A stretch of DNA of 28,601 bases from an uncultured Dorea sp. (GCA_910579015.1 CAJTRO010000014.1:45992-74592), one strand, 5' to 3'; counted from the stretch's first letter, positions 15,517 through 23,278 are shown. Numbers and translations: made by a program. Notes: generated by a model not told the origin, from the letters alone.

Positions 15517-16206
15517 ATGGTAATACAGTGCTTAAAGAAGTTTTCATTATTAGATTACCCGGGAAAGGCCGCCTGTACATTGTTTACGGCCGGATGCAAT
15601 TTTCGGTGTCCATATTGCTGTAACGCGCCGCTGGTGGTGAATACGCATGAGAATAAAGAGATTCCGCTTAAGGATATCTACCGATATCTGGAGAATTGCA
15701 GAGGCTTACTTGACGGGATCTGTTTGTCCGGCGGTGAACCGATGATACAGCATGGGATAGAAGACTTTTTGGGGCGTGTCAGGGAACTGGGGTATGAGGT
15801 CCGTCTGGAGACTAACGGCAGTTTCCCGGACAAATTAAGGAAGATCGTGTCGGAAGGTCTGGTCAGTTACGTTGCCATGGATATCAAGAATTCTATGGAG
15901 AGTTATGGGAAGACGGTGGGAATAGAAGGATACGATATGGGAAATGTCTGTAAGAGTGTCGAATTTCTGTTAAGCAGTTCCATACCATATGAGTTTAATA
16001 CGACCGTGGTCCTTGAGCTTCATCAGAGATCGGATTTCGAGGCTATCGGCAGATGGATCGCGGGGGCGAGACGTTACTATCTTCAGAGGTTTGTAGATTC
16101 CGCAAGCGTGTTGCGGGGAGGCTTGCATCGGTATAACGAGAGCATTATGCTTCAGGCGCTTGAGATTGTCAGGGAGAATGTGCCGTCGGCAAGACTGCGG
16201 GGATGA
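15517..16206 (+). CDS. NrdG-like anaerobic ribonucleotide reductase activating protein (radical SAM)
   Basis: 229 residues, radical SAM, of the group usually annotated 'anaerobic ribonucleoside-triphosphate reductase activating protein'. CX3CX2C is Cys27, Cys31, Cys34 in FTAGCNFRCPYCCN, preceded by FSLLDYPGKAACT, a marker of this group; GICLSGGEPM is the SAM-binding GGE motif. It lacks the ferredoxin insert of the HypD activase. It would install a glycyl radical on NrdD, but no nrdD is next to it, so its partner is unassigned; another glycyl radical protein is possible. AGGGAGG precedes ATG 15517. It lies 48 bp after the TetR gene and converges with the GntR gene. Confidence 0.85.
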   Translation: MVIQCLKKFSLLDYPGKAACTLFTAGCNFRCPYCCNAPLVVNTHENKEIPLKDIYRYLENCRGLLDGICLSGGEPMIQHGIEDFLGRVRELGYEVRLETNGSFPDKLRKIVSEGLVSYVAMDIKNSMESYGKTVGIEGYDMGNVCKSVEFLLSSSIPYEFNTTVVLELHQRSDFEAIGRWIAGARRYYLQRFVDSASVLRGGLHRYNESIMLQALEIVRENVPSARLRG

Positions 16207-16286
16207 CAGGCTGCAAAAGATTATTTGCTGTCTGTACAGCCGTCTTCATCTGTTTGTGCGTTCGTCAGCACAGAACAAGAAGCCCT

Positions 16287-16304
16287 GGCACAGTCCGCTG
16301 TGCC
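16287..16304. terminator. Perfect hairpin between convergent genes, possible weak bidirectional terminator
   Basis: GGCACAG (16287-16293), tetraloop TCCG, CTGTGCC (16298-16304): a 7-bp perfect stem in the gap between the NrdG-like gene and the GntR gene. Neither side has a proper T run (TGTGTCTTGT downstream), so terminator function is uncertain. Confidence 0.4.
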
Positions 16305-16348
16305 TGTGTCTTGTACTCCAAGAAGCATATCCTGCGTGGGTACAGCAG

Positions 16349-17038
16349 TTACTTATTGGGGTGTATATGAACATCGTCTCCTGCGGCGTGCCCGATACTC
16401 TCTGCCTTAAGTGCACTGTTCCGTCCCGTTTCAAAATGGTCGGTCCTGAGGATCGTATAGGATCCGGCAAAGTCTCCGTCTCTCATATATGCGATCATTT
16501 TCTTAAGATTCTCGTTGGTCCCTGAGATGTCCATTCCGTTCCTGACGGAATATTGGCCGATTCGGATCAGCTCACACAGATTGTTCTCATAGATCTTATT
16601 AATACGTTCATTATCAAAGATGCTGATGATCTCCATATGCATGGCGGTATCGGCAACCTCCCATTCGTAGGGATCATCGGCGGCCGCGCACATACGGACG
16701 ACCTTTTCTTCGATCCGATAGGAGTATTCCTCATTTCTGCCGGTAGAGAAGATGAGCCTGAACGCCGCGCCTTCTAAGAGTTCTCGGATCTGGTACAGCT
16801 CGTTGATATCCTTCTCGGTAATCTCCCGGACGGTCATGGACTTGTAATAGTCAGATACGATAAGCCCTTCTGCCTGTAACATCTGGATGGCGGAGCGGAC
16901 CGGACTGCGGCTCATGCCGAGTTCGCTGGTGAGCTTGGCTTCTGTGAGAGGCATACCCGGGGGATATGCGAGATTCAGTATTCTTTCCTTTATCTTCTCG
17001 TAGGCCTGGTTGGTGAGAGATGCGTTTTTTTCAGCCAT
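16349..17038 (-). CDS. GntR-family (FadR/FCD) transcriptional regulator
   Basis: 229 residues. The N-terminal winged helix (about 8-70) has the GntR pattern: AYEKIKERILNLAYPPGMPL, then TEAKLTSELGMSRSPVRSAI and QMLQAEGLI. The C-terminal all-helical part (about 80-215) is FCD-like, with ELYQIRELLEGAAFRL and His/Asp positions (ADTAMHMEII, later TDHFETG) that in FCD proteins bind metal and an organic acid ligand. ATG 17038 is chosen because GGAGG lies upstream; an earlier ATG at 17056 is part of that site. It has its own promoter at 17151-17179, flanked by two copies of TTCAAGTTT. Effector and targets are unknown; the hydroxyproline operon is a candidate target only by proximity. Confidence 0.88.
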   Translation of the reverse strand: MAEKNASLTNQAYEKIKERILNLAYPPGMPLTEAKLTSELGMSRSPVRSAIQMLQAEGLIVSDYYKSMTVREITEKDINELYQIRELLEGAAFRLIFSTGRNEEYSYRIEEKVVRMCAAADDPYEWEVADTAMHMEIISIFDNERINKIYENNLCELIRIGQYSVRNGMDISGTNENLKKMIAYMRDGDFAGSYTILRTDHFETGRNSALKAESIGHAAGDDVHIHPNK

Positions 17039-17130
17039 ACAGGTTCGTTCCTCCATTTGTGAAAATGATTTACCGTTGGTCTGCCCGTACAGGATTGTGT
17101 GTAACTGTCTATTTAGTAACGGGGTATAGA

Positions 17131-17189
17131 TTCAAGTTTATTGTAGTATTATTCTAACATGGAGATGAGGGATAGACAAGTTCAAGTTT
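17131..17189 (-). promoter_or_regulatory. Direct repeats TTCAAGTTT flanking the GntR promoter (operator candidates)
   Basis: TTCAAGTTT occurs at 17131-17139 and 17181-17189, exactly 50 bp apart: one just downstream of the predicted start of the minus-strand promoter, one directly upstream of its -35. The arrangement suits an autoregulator bound on both sides of RNA polymerase. Confidence 0.45.
17151..17179 (-). promoter_or_regulatory. Sigma-A promoter of the GntR gene
   Basis: On the minus strand TTGTCT (17179-17174) and TAGAAT (17156-17151) separated by 17 bp; the leader to ATG 17038 is about 105 bases. Confidence 0.6.
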
Positions 17190-17518
17190 GTAAGCTTTTT
17201 CAATAAGTTTCCCCTTTTTCAGTAAAGGGATTGCTGAAGAAGATCGCTTTATCCAATCCCAAAATGTTTTACTATATGCCGATGTAAAGACAACAAGAAT
17301 CATTCTTTGTTTTCGTCAAATTTTAAATAATAAATCATGGTATGCAACACTATAAAATCATTTAGGTAAGTGACAGGGAGACAACGTGAGACAGTGTGAG
17401 GTAATATGGGAACATAAAGAAGGCAGGATTGAACCTGCCTGTATTAAATATGTCTGAATAAAAAGAAAAATCATGCATTAAAATAAGAAGAGAACGGTAA
17501 AAATTTTCAGATATGTAG

Positions 17519-17547
17519 TTGTTGAGATTAAAGATCCATGATAAAAT
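17519..17547 (+). promoter_or_regulatory. Possible promoter of the YdeI-like gene
   Basis: TTGTTG (17519-17524) and TAAAAT (17542-17547) separated by 17 bp. The -35 is weak; in this AT-rich stretch other -10-like sequences exist, so this is only the best of several. Confidence 0.3.
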
Positions 17548-17687
17548 AAGCTGGCAGTTATTGTGATTATGTGTTTGTGGAGTGTGGTAACTTAGCAACA
17601 CTACATAAAAGCAAAAACTGCTATTATTTTTGATAAAGCGGAATATTGAGTTTCTTTAAAGCTAAAGTTGTGTATAAGGAGGAGTAC

Positions 17688-18251
17688 ATGATGGATGATA
17701 TTATGGAATTTGCCGATCGAGAAGAGTTTAGAAGCTGGCTTTCTGAGAATTGCCTGTCAGATGCCGGCGTTTGGCTGTTGTTTGGAAAGGCTGGCGGGCC
17801 AAAGACAATAAAAGCTGGAGAGGCGCTTGAGGAAGCGCTCTGCTTTGGCTGGATTGACGGACAGATGAAAAGCATTGATGATAAAACTTATAAGAAATAC
17901 TTTTCCATGCGCAGGGAGAAGAGTAAATGGTCGGAGAAGAATAAGGCATTGGTCAAGAGCCTTGAAGAGCGGGGGATTATGACTGATTTCGGCAGAAAGA
18001 AGGTAGAGGAGGCCAAGAAGAACGGCCAGTGGAACGCTTCGAATTCTACGGCGGTGACAGAGGAACAGATTGACCGGCTGTCTGCTGTTTTGGAAGGGTA
18101 TGAGCCTGCTTTTACGAATTTTAGGGCGATGTCCTTATCGGTAAAGAAGACTTACACCCGGGCGTATTTTGATGCAAAGACAGAGGCAGGACGTGAAAAG
18201 CGGATTGCCTGGATGGTGGACCGGCTCAATAAGAATCTGAAACCGATGTAA
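17688..18251 (+). CDS. YdeI/OmdA-family protein
   Basis: 187 residues resembling the YdeI (bacteriocin-protection, OmdA) family. Recognisable features are EFRSWLSEN at the start, GVWLLFGKAGG, the conserved EALEEALCFGWIDGQ block (about 45-60), RREKSKWSEKNKALVKSLEERGIM, and an OmdA-like C-terminus ending TRAYFDAKTEAGREKRIAWMV. The biochemical role of the family is not established. The Shine-Dalgarno AAGGAGGAG is one of the best in the window; ATG 17688 or ATG 17691 (better spacing) could be the start. It lies 60 bp before helD on the same strand. Confident of family, not of function. Confidence 0.8.
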   Translation: MMDDIMEFADREEFRSWLSENCLSDAGVWLLFGKAGGPKTIKAGEALEEALCFGWIDGQMKSIDDKTYKKYFSMRREKSKWSEKNKALVKSLEERGIMTDFGRKKVEEAKKNGQWNASNSTAVTEEQIDRLSAVLEGYEPAFTNFRAMSLSVKKTYTRAYFDAKTEAGREKRIAWMVDRLNKNLKPM

Positions 18252-18311
18252 CAAGTATCCGGATGTATTCATGCCGGATAAAAATTAAAAAGTAACTGAG
18301 AGGCATATAAC

Positions 18312-20429
18312 ATGAGCAGAGGAACAGAATTTCTGTTTTTTGTAACAGAGCAGCTTAAGAAAAGGATCCGCGGGATTAACGAGACGATCCGTGAAGTACA
18401 GAAGGACATTTCTGGAATGATCGAATATTACTGGGAGAATTATGCAGAGATGGACCAGTATGGATACGAGAACTACGATAATCAGCAGGCGCTTCTCGGA
18501 CAGGTGAATGCAAAGCAGGAGTATCAGAGGCAGAGGCACAGATGGATGAAGATGCTGGACTCACCATTCTTTGGCAGCGTAGATTTCATCTATGAGGGGG
18601 AAGAGGAAGCGGAGACCTTCTATATCGGAATTGGTAATTTTGCCAGGGAGAGAGGGAGCATTCCCCTGATTTATGACTGGCGGGCCCCGGTCAGCGGACT
18701 GTTCTATGATTATGACAAGGGACCGGCCTCTTATGAGGCGCCGGGCGGAGTGATGGAAGGGGAGATACATTCGAAATGGCAGTATAAGATCCGTGGCGGA
18801 AGGATGATCTATGAGTTTGAGAGCGATATGAAGATTGATGATGATATCCTGAAGCAGGAGCTTGGCGCGAACAGTGATACACAGCTTAAGAATATTGTCC
18901 GGACAATCCAGAAGGAGCAGAATGCGATCATCCGCAATACGAAGGATAAGGTGCTGATCATCCAGGGAGCGGCGGGCAGCGGGAAGACGTCTATCGCTTT
19001 ACACCGGATTGCGTATCTTCTGTATCATGACCGGGGATATCTCAATTCCTCCAATATCCTGATCCTGTCTCCGAACAGTGTATTTTCTGATTATATTTCC
19101 CATATTCTTCCGGAGCTTGGGGAGGAGCATATACAGGAGATGAGCTTCGACCTCTTTGCTTACCGGGAGCTTAAGGGTATTGCCGCAGACTGTGAGGACC
19201 GCTGGGACCAGATCGAAAGGCAGATACAGGACGCAAAGAGACCGGGAGCGCAGATGCGGAAGGCGAAGAGACCAGGAGCGCAGATGCAGGAGGCGAAGAG
19301 ACCGGGGGCATTGGATCCGGATGATATGTGGAAGGGATCGAAGTCTTATGTAGAAGCTGTAGAAGGCTTCCTGATAGAGCTTGAGGACCGGCTGGTGGAT
19401 TTTGGGGATGTGCATTACAAGGGGATGACCAAGACTGCGCAGGAGATTCTGGAGCTGTTCTATTTCCGTTTCCAGAGTGTGCCGATCCTGTCCCGTATGG
19501 ATGCGGTGATGGAGTATGTTGTAGATGAGTATGAGACACTCTGCGGACGGGATTTTACGGAAGAGGAGATGGAGACTGTCAGGGAGCTGTTTCAGAGTAT
19601 GTATGTGACTCGCGATCTGTATGAGATTTACAGCTGGCTTCTGGAAGAATATGGATGGGAACCGCTTGCAGATCTTCCGCCTAAGGAACGGATACTGGCA
19701 TATGAGGATGTATATCCAATACTCTATCTGAAACAGCGTCTTCTGCAAGTAGAAGGACATAGGAATATCCGCCATCTGGTCATCGACGAGATGCAGGATT
19801 ACTCTTATCTTCAGTATGTGATCCTGGAGCGGATGTTCAACTGCGCCATGACGATCCTCGGAGACCGTGCACAGACTGTGGGTGAACGGCCACAGGATGT
19901 CCTGACCTTCCTTCCGAAGATACTTGGTAAGAAGGTTCGCAAAATAGAACTGAACCGGAGTTACCGGAACACGTATGAGATTGCGGAATATGCCGGAAGA
20001 ATTGCAGGGATTTCGGGTATTGAATATATGAAACGCCGCGGAAAAGCGGTGGAAGAGATATCATGTACTGCGGTGGAAGAGGCGGCAGGGCTGATATTGG
20101 AGAGGATTAAGCTTGGGGAAGATGGATATGAGACGGCGGCCGTCCTCACTATGACGGAGCAGGAGGCACGCCGTATTTATGAAAATATCAGGGCTGTTCG
20201 GGAGGATGTATCTTACATTGACAGAGACAGTACAAGCTTTCGCAAAGGGATAACAGTCACTACGTTCTATATGGCGAAGGGACTGGAATTTGACCAGGTG
20301 TTTGTGCTGGCGGAGGAGATGGAGAATGCTTTTTCACGGCAGTTTCGCTATATCAGTGCGACAAGGGCGCTGCATGAGCTGTATATGCTGGAGATTATCT
20401 GCGGTCCATGCATACGGCGGGCAGAGTAA
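18312..20429 (+). CDS. helD: HelD-like RNA polymerase recycling helicase (UvrD/Rep superfamily 1)
   Basis: 705 residues, somewhat shorter than B. subtilis HelD. The N-terminal ~200 residues include a helical arm (residues 5-85) and the YDWRAPVSGLFYDY block typical of HelD. Walker A is QGAAGSGKTSIALHR (about 217-231), Walker B is VIDEMQD (about 485), followed by GDRAQTV, LNRSYRNTYEIAEY and, near the end, TVTTFYMAKGLEFDQVFV and YISATRALHELYM. HelD dislodges stalled RNA polymerase using ATP. The region after motif Ia holds three copies of a 10-residue repeat (AKRPGAQMxx, residues about 308-337) encoded by 30-bp tandem repeats. GAGAGGC precedes ATG 18312. It converges with the pseudouridine synthase gene, with only 10 bp between stops. 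Confidence 0.88.
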   Translation: MSRGTEFLFFVTEQLKKRIRGINETIREVQKDISGMIEYYWENYAEMDQYGYENYDNQQALLGQVNAKQEYQRQRHRWMKMLDSPFFGSVDFIYEGEEEAETFYIGIGNFARERGSIPLIYDWRAPVSGLFYDYDKGPASYEAPGGVMEGEIHSKWQYKIRGGRMIYEFESDMKIDDDILKQELGANSDTQLKNIVRTIQKEQNAIIRNTKDKVLIIQGAAGSGKTSIALHRIAYLLYHDRGYLNSSNILILSPNSVFSDYISHILPELGEEHIQEMSFDLFAYRELKGIAADCEDRWDQIERQIQDAKRPGAQMRKAKRPGAQMQEAKRPGALDPDDMWKGSKSYVEAVEGFLIELEDRLVDFGDVHYKGMTKTAQEILELFYFRFQSVPILSRMDAVMEYVVDEYETLCGRDFTEEEMETVRELFQSMYVTRDLYEIYSWLLEEYGWEPLADLPPKERILAYEDVYPILYLKQRLLQVEGHRNIRHLVIDEMQDYSYLQYVILERMFNCAMTILGDRAQTVGERPQDVLTFLPKILGKKVRKIELNRSYRNTYEIAEYAGRIAGISGIEYMKRRGKAVEEISCTAVEEAAGLILERIKLGEDGYETAAVLTMTEQEARRIYENIRAVREDVSYIDRDSTSFRKGITVTTFYMAKGLEFDQVFVLAEEMENAFSRQFRYISATRALHELYMLEIICGPCIRRAE
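19233..19316 (+). repeat. 30-bp tandem repeat inside helD (2.8 copies)
   Basis: Units at 19233-19262, 19263-19292 and partial 19293-19316, each starting GC(A/G)AAGAGACC(G/A)GG and differing at few positions. They encode AKRPGAQMRK, AKRPGAQMQE and AKRPGALD. Multiple of three, so frame is kept whatever the copy number. Confidence 0.92.
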
Positions 20430-20439
20430 GCCTTCTTGC

Positions 20440-21330
20440 TTATTGCACCAGTACAGCCAGCATATCGTCCGGAAGCATGGCGGTGAATTCCATCGCTTTG
20501 CCTGTGACAGGATGAGTGAATGCGAGCCTGTGTGAGTGAAGGGCCTGTCTCTGTATGTATTCCATGTCCGGATTGTAGAGATAGTCGCCGATCAGCGGAT
20601 ATCCAAGATGCTTCATATGTATGCGGATCTGGTGGGTACGGCCGGTTTCCAGACGAAGTGATACCAGGCTGTGACCGTTCTTTTCGCTTATAACCTTGTA
20701 ATGGGTAACCGCAGTCTCCCCGTGTTCGAAGTCCACCGTCCGTTCGATGATGGTGCCGGACTTACGGCCAAGGGGAGCGTCAATACGGCCAAAGGGCGGT
20801 GTGACTTGTCCGCGGACAAGGGCAAGATATTCCCGGTGGATCTGGTGCCTGCGGACCATATCAGAGAGGATATTTCCGCTGACCAGATGTTTGGCTGTCA
20901 CGGTAAGGCCGGAGGTATCACGGTCCAGGCGGTTACAACAGCGGAAGATAAATGGTTTGTTCTGCTCCTTGTAGTACCAGGCAAGGGCATTTGCCATGGA
21001 ATTCATATAGTTATTAAGGGAAGGGTGGATGGGCATACCGGCAGGCTTGTTGATGACGATAAGATCCTCATCCTCGTATACGATATCAAGAGGCAGATTG
21101 ACCGGAGGAATCTTTTCGGAGCATTTTGTTTCGCAGATCCGGACAGAGAGATGATCTCCAAAGGCAAGCGTCTGCCGCATATAGTAATGGATGCCGTTTA
21201 CAAGGACGCTTTCTGGCATCCGCTTGATCTCGGTCAGGTTCTGAGCAGAATAACCGCGCCGTCTGAGGTATTGCTCTACTCTCAGGCCGCCGCTTTCTTT
21301 GTCTATGATATAATCAATCGTCCGGTTCAT
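20440..21330 (-). CDS. RluA-family 23S rRNA/tRNA pseudouridine synthase
   Basis: 296 residues: an S4-like N-terminal RNA-binding domain (about 15-65, GLRVEQYLRRRGYS...VLVNG) and a RluA catalytic domain with the invariant Asp136 in CNRLDRDTSGL, INKPAGMPIHPS upstream and LETGRTHQIRIHMKHLGYPLIGDYLY downstream. The S4 domain suggests an RluC/RluD-like enzyme acting on 23S rRNA, but the exact uridine cannot be read. ATG 21330 has AGGGAG seven bases upstream; an earlier in-frame ATG (21375) lies near the promoter and has none. It has a near-consensus promoter at 21382-21410 and is divergent from a polysaccharide deacetylase gene. Confidence 0.92.
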   Translation of the reverse strand: MNRTIDYIIDKESGGLRVEQYLRRRGYSAQNLTEIKRMPESVLVNGIHYYMRQTLAFGDHLSVRICETKCSEKIPPVNLPLDIVYEDEDLIVINKPAGMPIHPSLNNYMNSMANALAWYYKEQNKPFIFRCCNRLDRDTSGLTVTAKHLVSGNILSDMVRRHQIHREYLALVRGQVTPPFGRIDAPLGRKSGTIIERTVDFEHGETAVTHYKVISEKNGHSLVSLRLETGRTHQIRIHMKHLGYPLIGDYLYNPDMEYIQRQALHSHRLAFTHPVTGKAMEFTAMLPDDMLAVLVQ

Positions 21331-21381
21331 GGTAATCTCCCTGTCTGGTTTTTTAGTTAAAAGCTGGAAATCCATTTTCTA

Positions 21382-21410
21382 ATTATAGATAGAATTCTAT
21401 GGGATTTCAA
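21382..21410 (-). promoter_or_regulatory. Sigma-A promoter of the pseudouridine synthase gene
   Basis: On the minus strand TTGAAA (21410-21405), 17 bp, perfect TATAAT (21387-21382). Predicted leader about 45 bases. Confidence 0.8.
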
Positions 21411-21485
21411 GCGGATAAAATAATTATTATTTTCATTAAGCTTCTACATATACTATAGTAAAGGTATGTGTCTGGAGTTAGGTCC

Positions 21486-22283
21486 ATGAAGAAAGAGAAG
21501 CTGAAAAGATGGAGAAATTACGGAGTTCTTGTACTGACGCTGGCGCTTGCCATGGCCGCGTCGTTCAAGTATATTTCCAGCTATTCTACGGTTTCCAGTA
21601 ATGTGAATGGGAAGGAGCTGCCGATCTGTTCCGTGGAGACGAAGGAGAAAAAGGTGTCGCTGACCTTCGATGTTTCCTGGGGAGATAAGGATATCGACAG
21701 GATTCTGGATATTCTTGAAAATGAGGGGATCCGTGCGACGTTCTTCATGACAGGAACGTGGGTAGAGAAGTATCCGGAGGCGGTCAGGAGGATGAAAGAG
21801 GCAGGCCATGACCTGGCCAACGGCAGTGAGAGCCACAGAAGTATGGTGGAGATGGGAGAAGAAGAGCAGAAGGTTGAAGTCATGAGGGTACATGAACGGG
21901 TGATGGAGATGACGGGGGTTGAGATGAAGCTGTTCCGTCTGCCGTATGATAATTATGACGATCCGACGATCCGCAATGTGTCGTCCTGCGGATATTTTCC
22001 TATCCAGTGGTCTGTCAACAGCCTTGATTGGAAGGACTATGGCGCGGACCATATCGTGGATACGGTGCTTAACAATAGGAATCTGAAAAACGGTGCGATC
22101 ATCCTTCTCCATAATGAGACGAAGTATACGGCTGACGCGCTGTATTCGATTATTAAAGGAATCCGGGAAAAAGGATATCAGATGGTTCCGGTATCGGAGC
22201 TGATATACGAGAAGGACTATCATATGGATGTGACAGGGCGTCAGATGAAGGATCGGGCAGTATTGCGTCAGATATTGCAGTAA
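21486..22283 (+). CDS. Polysaccharide deacetylase-like membrane protein (PdaB-like) with an altered metal site
   Basis: 265 residues: a short basic lead, one transmembrane anchor (about 13-31) and an extracellular NodB-like domain. Conserved motifs are TFDVSWGD with Asp62, FRLPYDNYDD with Arg151, WSVNSLDW and ILLHN with His209. The usual HxxxH metal motif, however, reads NGSESH: the first His is Gly113 while His117 remains. This matters because the two His plus an Asp hold the catalytic Zn, so activity may be reduced or lost. The closest named relative by pattern is PdaB, a sporulation peptidoglycan/glycan deacetylase; that is recall. ATG 21486 has GGAG upstream; GTG 21468 is an alternative. 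A -10-like TATACT at 21449 lacks a clear -35. A TM1266-like gene follows 36 bp on. Confidence 0.82.
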   Translation: MKKEKLKRWRNYGVLVLTLALAMAASFKYISSYSTVSSNVNGKELPICSVETKEKKVSLTFDVSWGDKDIDRILDILENEGIRATFFMTGTWVEKYPEAVRRMKEAGHDLANGSESHRSMVEMGEEEQKVEVMRVHERVMEMTGVEMKLFRLPYDNYDDPTIRNVSSCGYFPIQWSVNSLDWKDYGADHIVDTVLNNRNLKNGAIILLHNETKYTADALYSIIKGIREKGYQMVPVSELIYEKDYHMDVTGRQMKDRAVLRQILQ

Positions 22284-22319
22284 GTATTTCGATTATAAGT
22301 AAGAAAGGGATAGAAGCTT

Positions 22320-22565
22320 ATGGATAACAGAGTATCAGTGATCAGTATTATCATCAAAGAAGAGGAATCAGCGGGGGAGGTCAACGAACTGCTCCATGGA
22401 TTCCGCCAGTATGTGGTAGGGCGCATGGGGATTCCCTACAGAGAACGAGGCGTATCCATCATCAGTGTAGTGCTGGATGCGCCGGGGGATGTCACCAGCT
22501 CCCTCTCAGGGAAGCTGGGAATGCTTAAGGGAGTCAGTGCAAAGACACTGACAGCCAGACTCTGA
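22320..22565 (+). CDS. TM1266-family putative iron-only hydrogenase system regulator
   Basis: 81 residues matching the small ferredoxin-like-fold TM1266 family: RVSVISIIIKEEESAGEVNE, RQYVVGRMGIPYRERGVSII, VVLDAPGDVTSSLSGKLGML and KGVSAKTL cover nearly the whole protein. The family is named for frequent linkage to [FeFe]-hydrogenase maturation genes (hydE, hydF, hydG), but no hydrogenase or hyd gene is present here. A role as a regulator is a naming convention rather than demonstrated, and no DNA-binding motif is visible. AAAGGGATAG precedes the ATG. The stop codon directly abuts the stop codon of the convergent pduL gene. Confidence 0.85.
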   Translation: MDNRVSVISIIIKEEESAGEVNELLHGFRQYVVGRMGIPYRERGVSIISVVLDAPGDVTSSLSGKLGMLKGVSAKTLTARL

Positions 22566-23210
22566 CTAAAACCGGTTGATTCCGTTCTGGAGCTCTTCCG
22601 CCCATTTTTGCAGATTGTAGGTTCGTCCGCCAAAGAGCTTGAGAAGGGCGCCGGCAGGCTTGTTCTCGTTGGCAAAGGCATTGGCCTCGTCGGTGTCCAC
22701 ATGCATCGCGAGTGCGAAGTCTGGATGGACACGGACCACTACATCAGCGAAGATCAGGGAGCGCTCGAAGCTCTCCATGATTACGAATACCTCGTCGTTA
22801 TCCTTCACATTAAGCTGGATTGCCTGGACGGGTGTCATATGTATGTGACGCTTTGCGACGATCACGCCGTGATCCAGTTCGATACTTCCGTTCGGCCCCT
22901 CAAGGATACAGCCCGGTGTGTCTGCTGTGTCGCCAGACTGGCGGATGATACCGGGAATCCCCAGTTTGCGGGAATCCGTCATGGAGATCTCAATCTGCGT
23001 CTCGTTTCGGAACGGTCCGAGTACGGCAACATTTTCAAAGGAGGATTTCGGTCCTCTCACGGCAAGGCGTTCTTCACAGACATACTGGCCGGGCTGGCTT
23101 AGTTCAGCCTTGAAGGTCAGTTCCTTCCCCTCTCCGAATAATATATCAAAATCCCGCCGGCACAGATGTATATGGCGTGCGCTTGTCTCGATAGGTATAG
23201 CAAGTCCCAT
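22566..23210 (-). CDS. pduL: PduL-type phosphate acyltransferase (phosphotransacylase)
   Basis: 214 residues with the two-barrel PduL layout. Zinc-binding histidines are in SARHIHL (His13, His15), AKRHIHM (His122, His124) and MHVDTDEANA (His170); GPFRNETQIEIS, RKLGIPGIIRQSGD and GVIVAKRHIH are family signatures. PduL moves an acyl group between CoA and phosphate (propionyl or acetyl), feeding an acyl phosphate to a kinase for ATP. There is no N-terminal encapsulation peptide and no microcompartment gene nearby, so this looks like a cytosolic Pta substitute. ATG 23210 has AGGTGA at seven bases; a TTG at 23216 is too close to that site. A near-consensus promoter lies at 23250-23278. Confidence 0.92.
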   Translation of the reverse strand: MGLAIPIETSARHIHLCRRDFDILFGEGKELTFKAELSQPGQYVCEERLAVRGPKSSFENVAVLGPFRNETQIEISMTDSRKLGIPGIIRQSGDTADTPGCILEGPNGSIELDHGVIVAKRHIHMTPVQAIQLNVKDNDEVFVIMESFERSLIFADVVVRVHPDFALAMHVDTDEANAFANENKPAGALLKLFGGRTYNLQKWAEELQNGINRF

Positions 23211-23249
23211 GGTCAATTCACCTCGTTTGTAGAATTTTGTCTGTGTTCT

Positions 23250-23278
23250 ATTCTAACAAAATCGGGATACTTTTTCAA
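23250..23278 (-). promoter_or_regulatory. Sigma-A promoter of pduL
   Basis: On the minus strand TTGAAA (23278-23273), 17 bp, TAGAAT (23255-23250), with TG plus one base before the -10 (extended). Leader about 35 bases. Confidence 0.8.

Larger units (their letters stand above)
17039..17687. other. 649-bp AT-rich intergenic region, no gene found
   Basis: Noticeably more AT-rich than its flanks. It holds the GntR promoter and repeats (17131-17189), a small hairpin CCCTTT/AAAGGG (17212-17229), a perfect 7-bp hairpin AGGCAGG/CCTGCCT with a 6-base loop (17421-17440), a possible promoter for the YdeI-like gene (17519-17547) and an imperfect 22-bp palindrome (17581-17602). No open frame here has a ribosome site and convincing protein character. 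No tRNA or recognisable RNA was found. Confidence 0.6.

Noticed and set aside
17421..17440. Hairpin whose minus strand contains GGTTCAATCC, like a tRNA T-arm
   Set aside because: The loop is six bases rather than seven once the stem is paired, and no acceptor, D or anticodon arm can be found upstream. Not a tRNA.
17362..17601. Minus-strand 79-codon frame in the gene-free region
   Set aside because: Low-complexity, AT-driven translation without ribosome site or promoter.
20671..21360. 229-codon plus-strand frame opposite the pseudouridine synthase
   Set aside because: The minus-strand frame has all RluA motifs and a promoter; the plus frame has neither.
22608..23102. 164-codon plus-strand frame opposite pduL
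   Set aside because: PduL motifs on the minus strand are clear; this frame lacks start signals.
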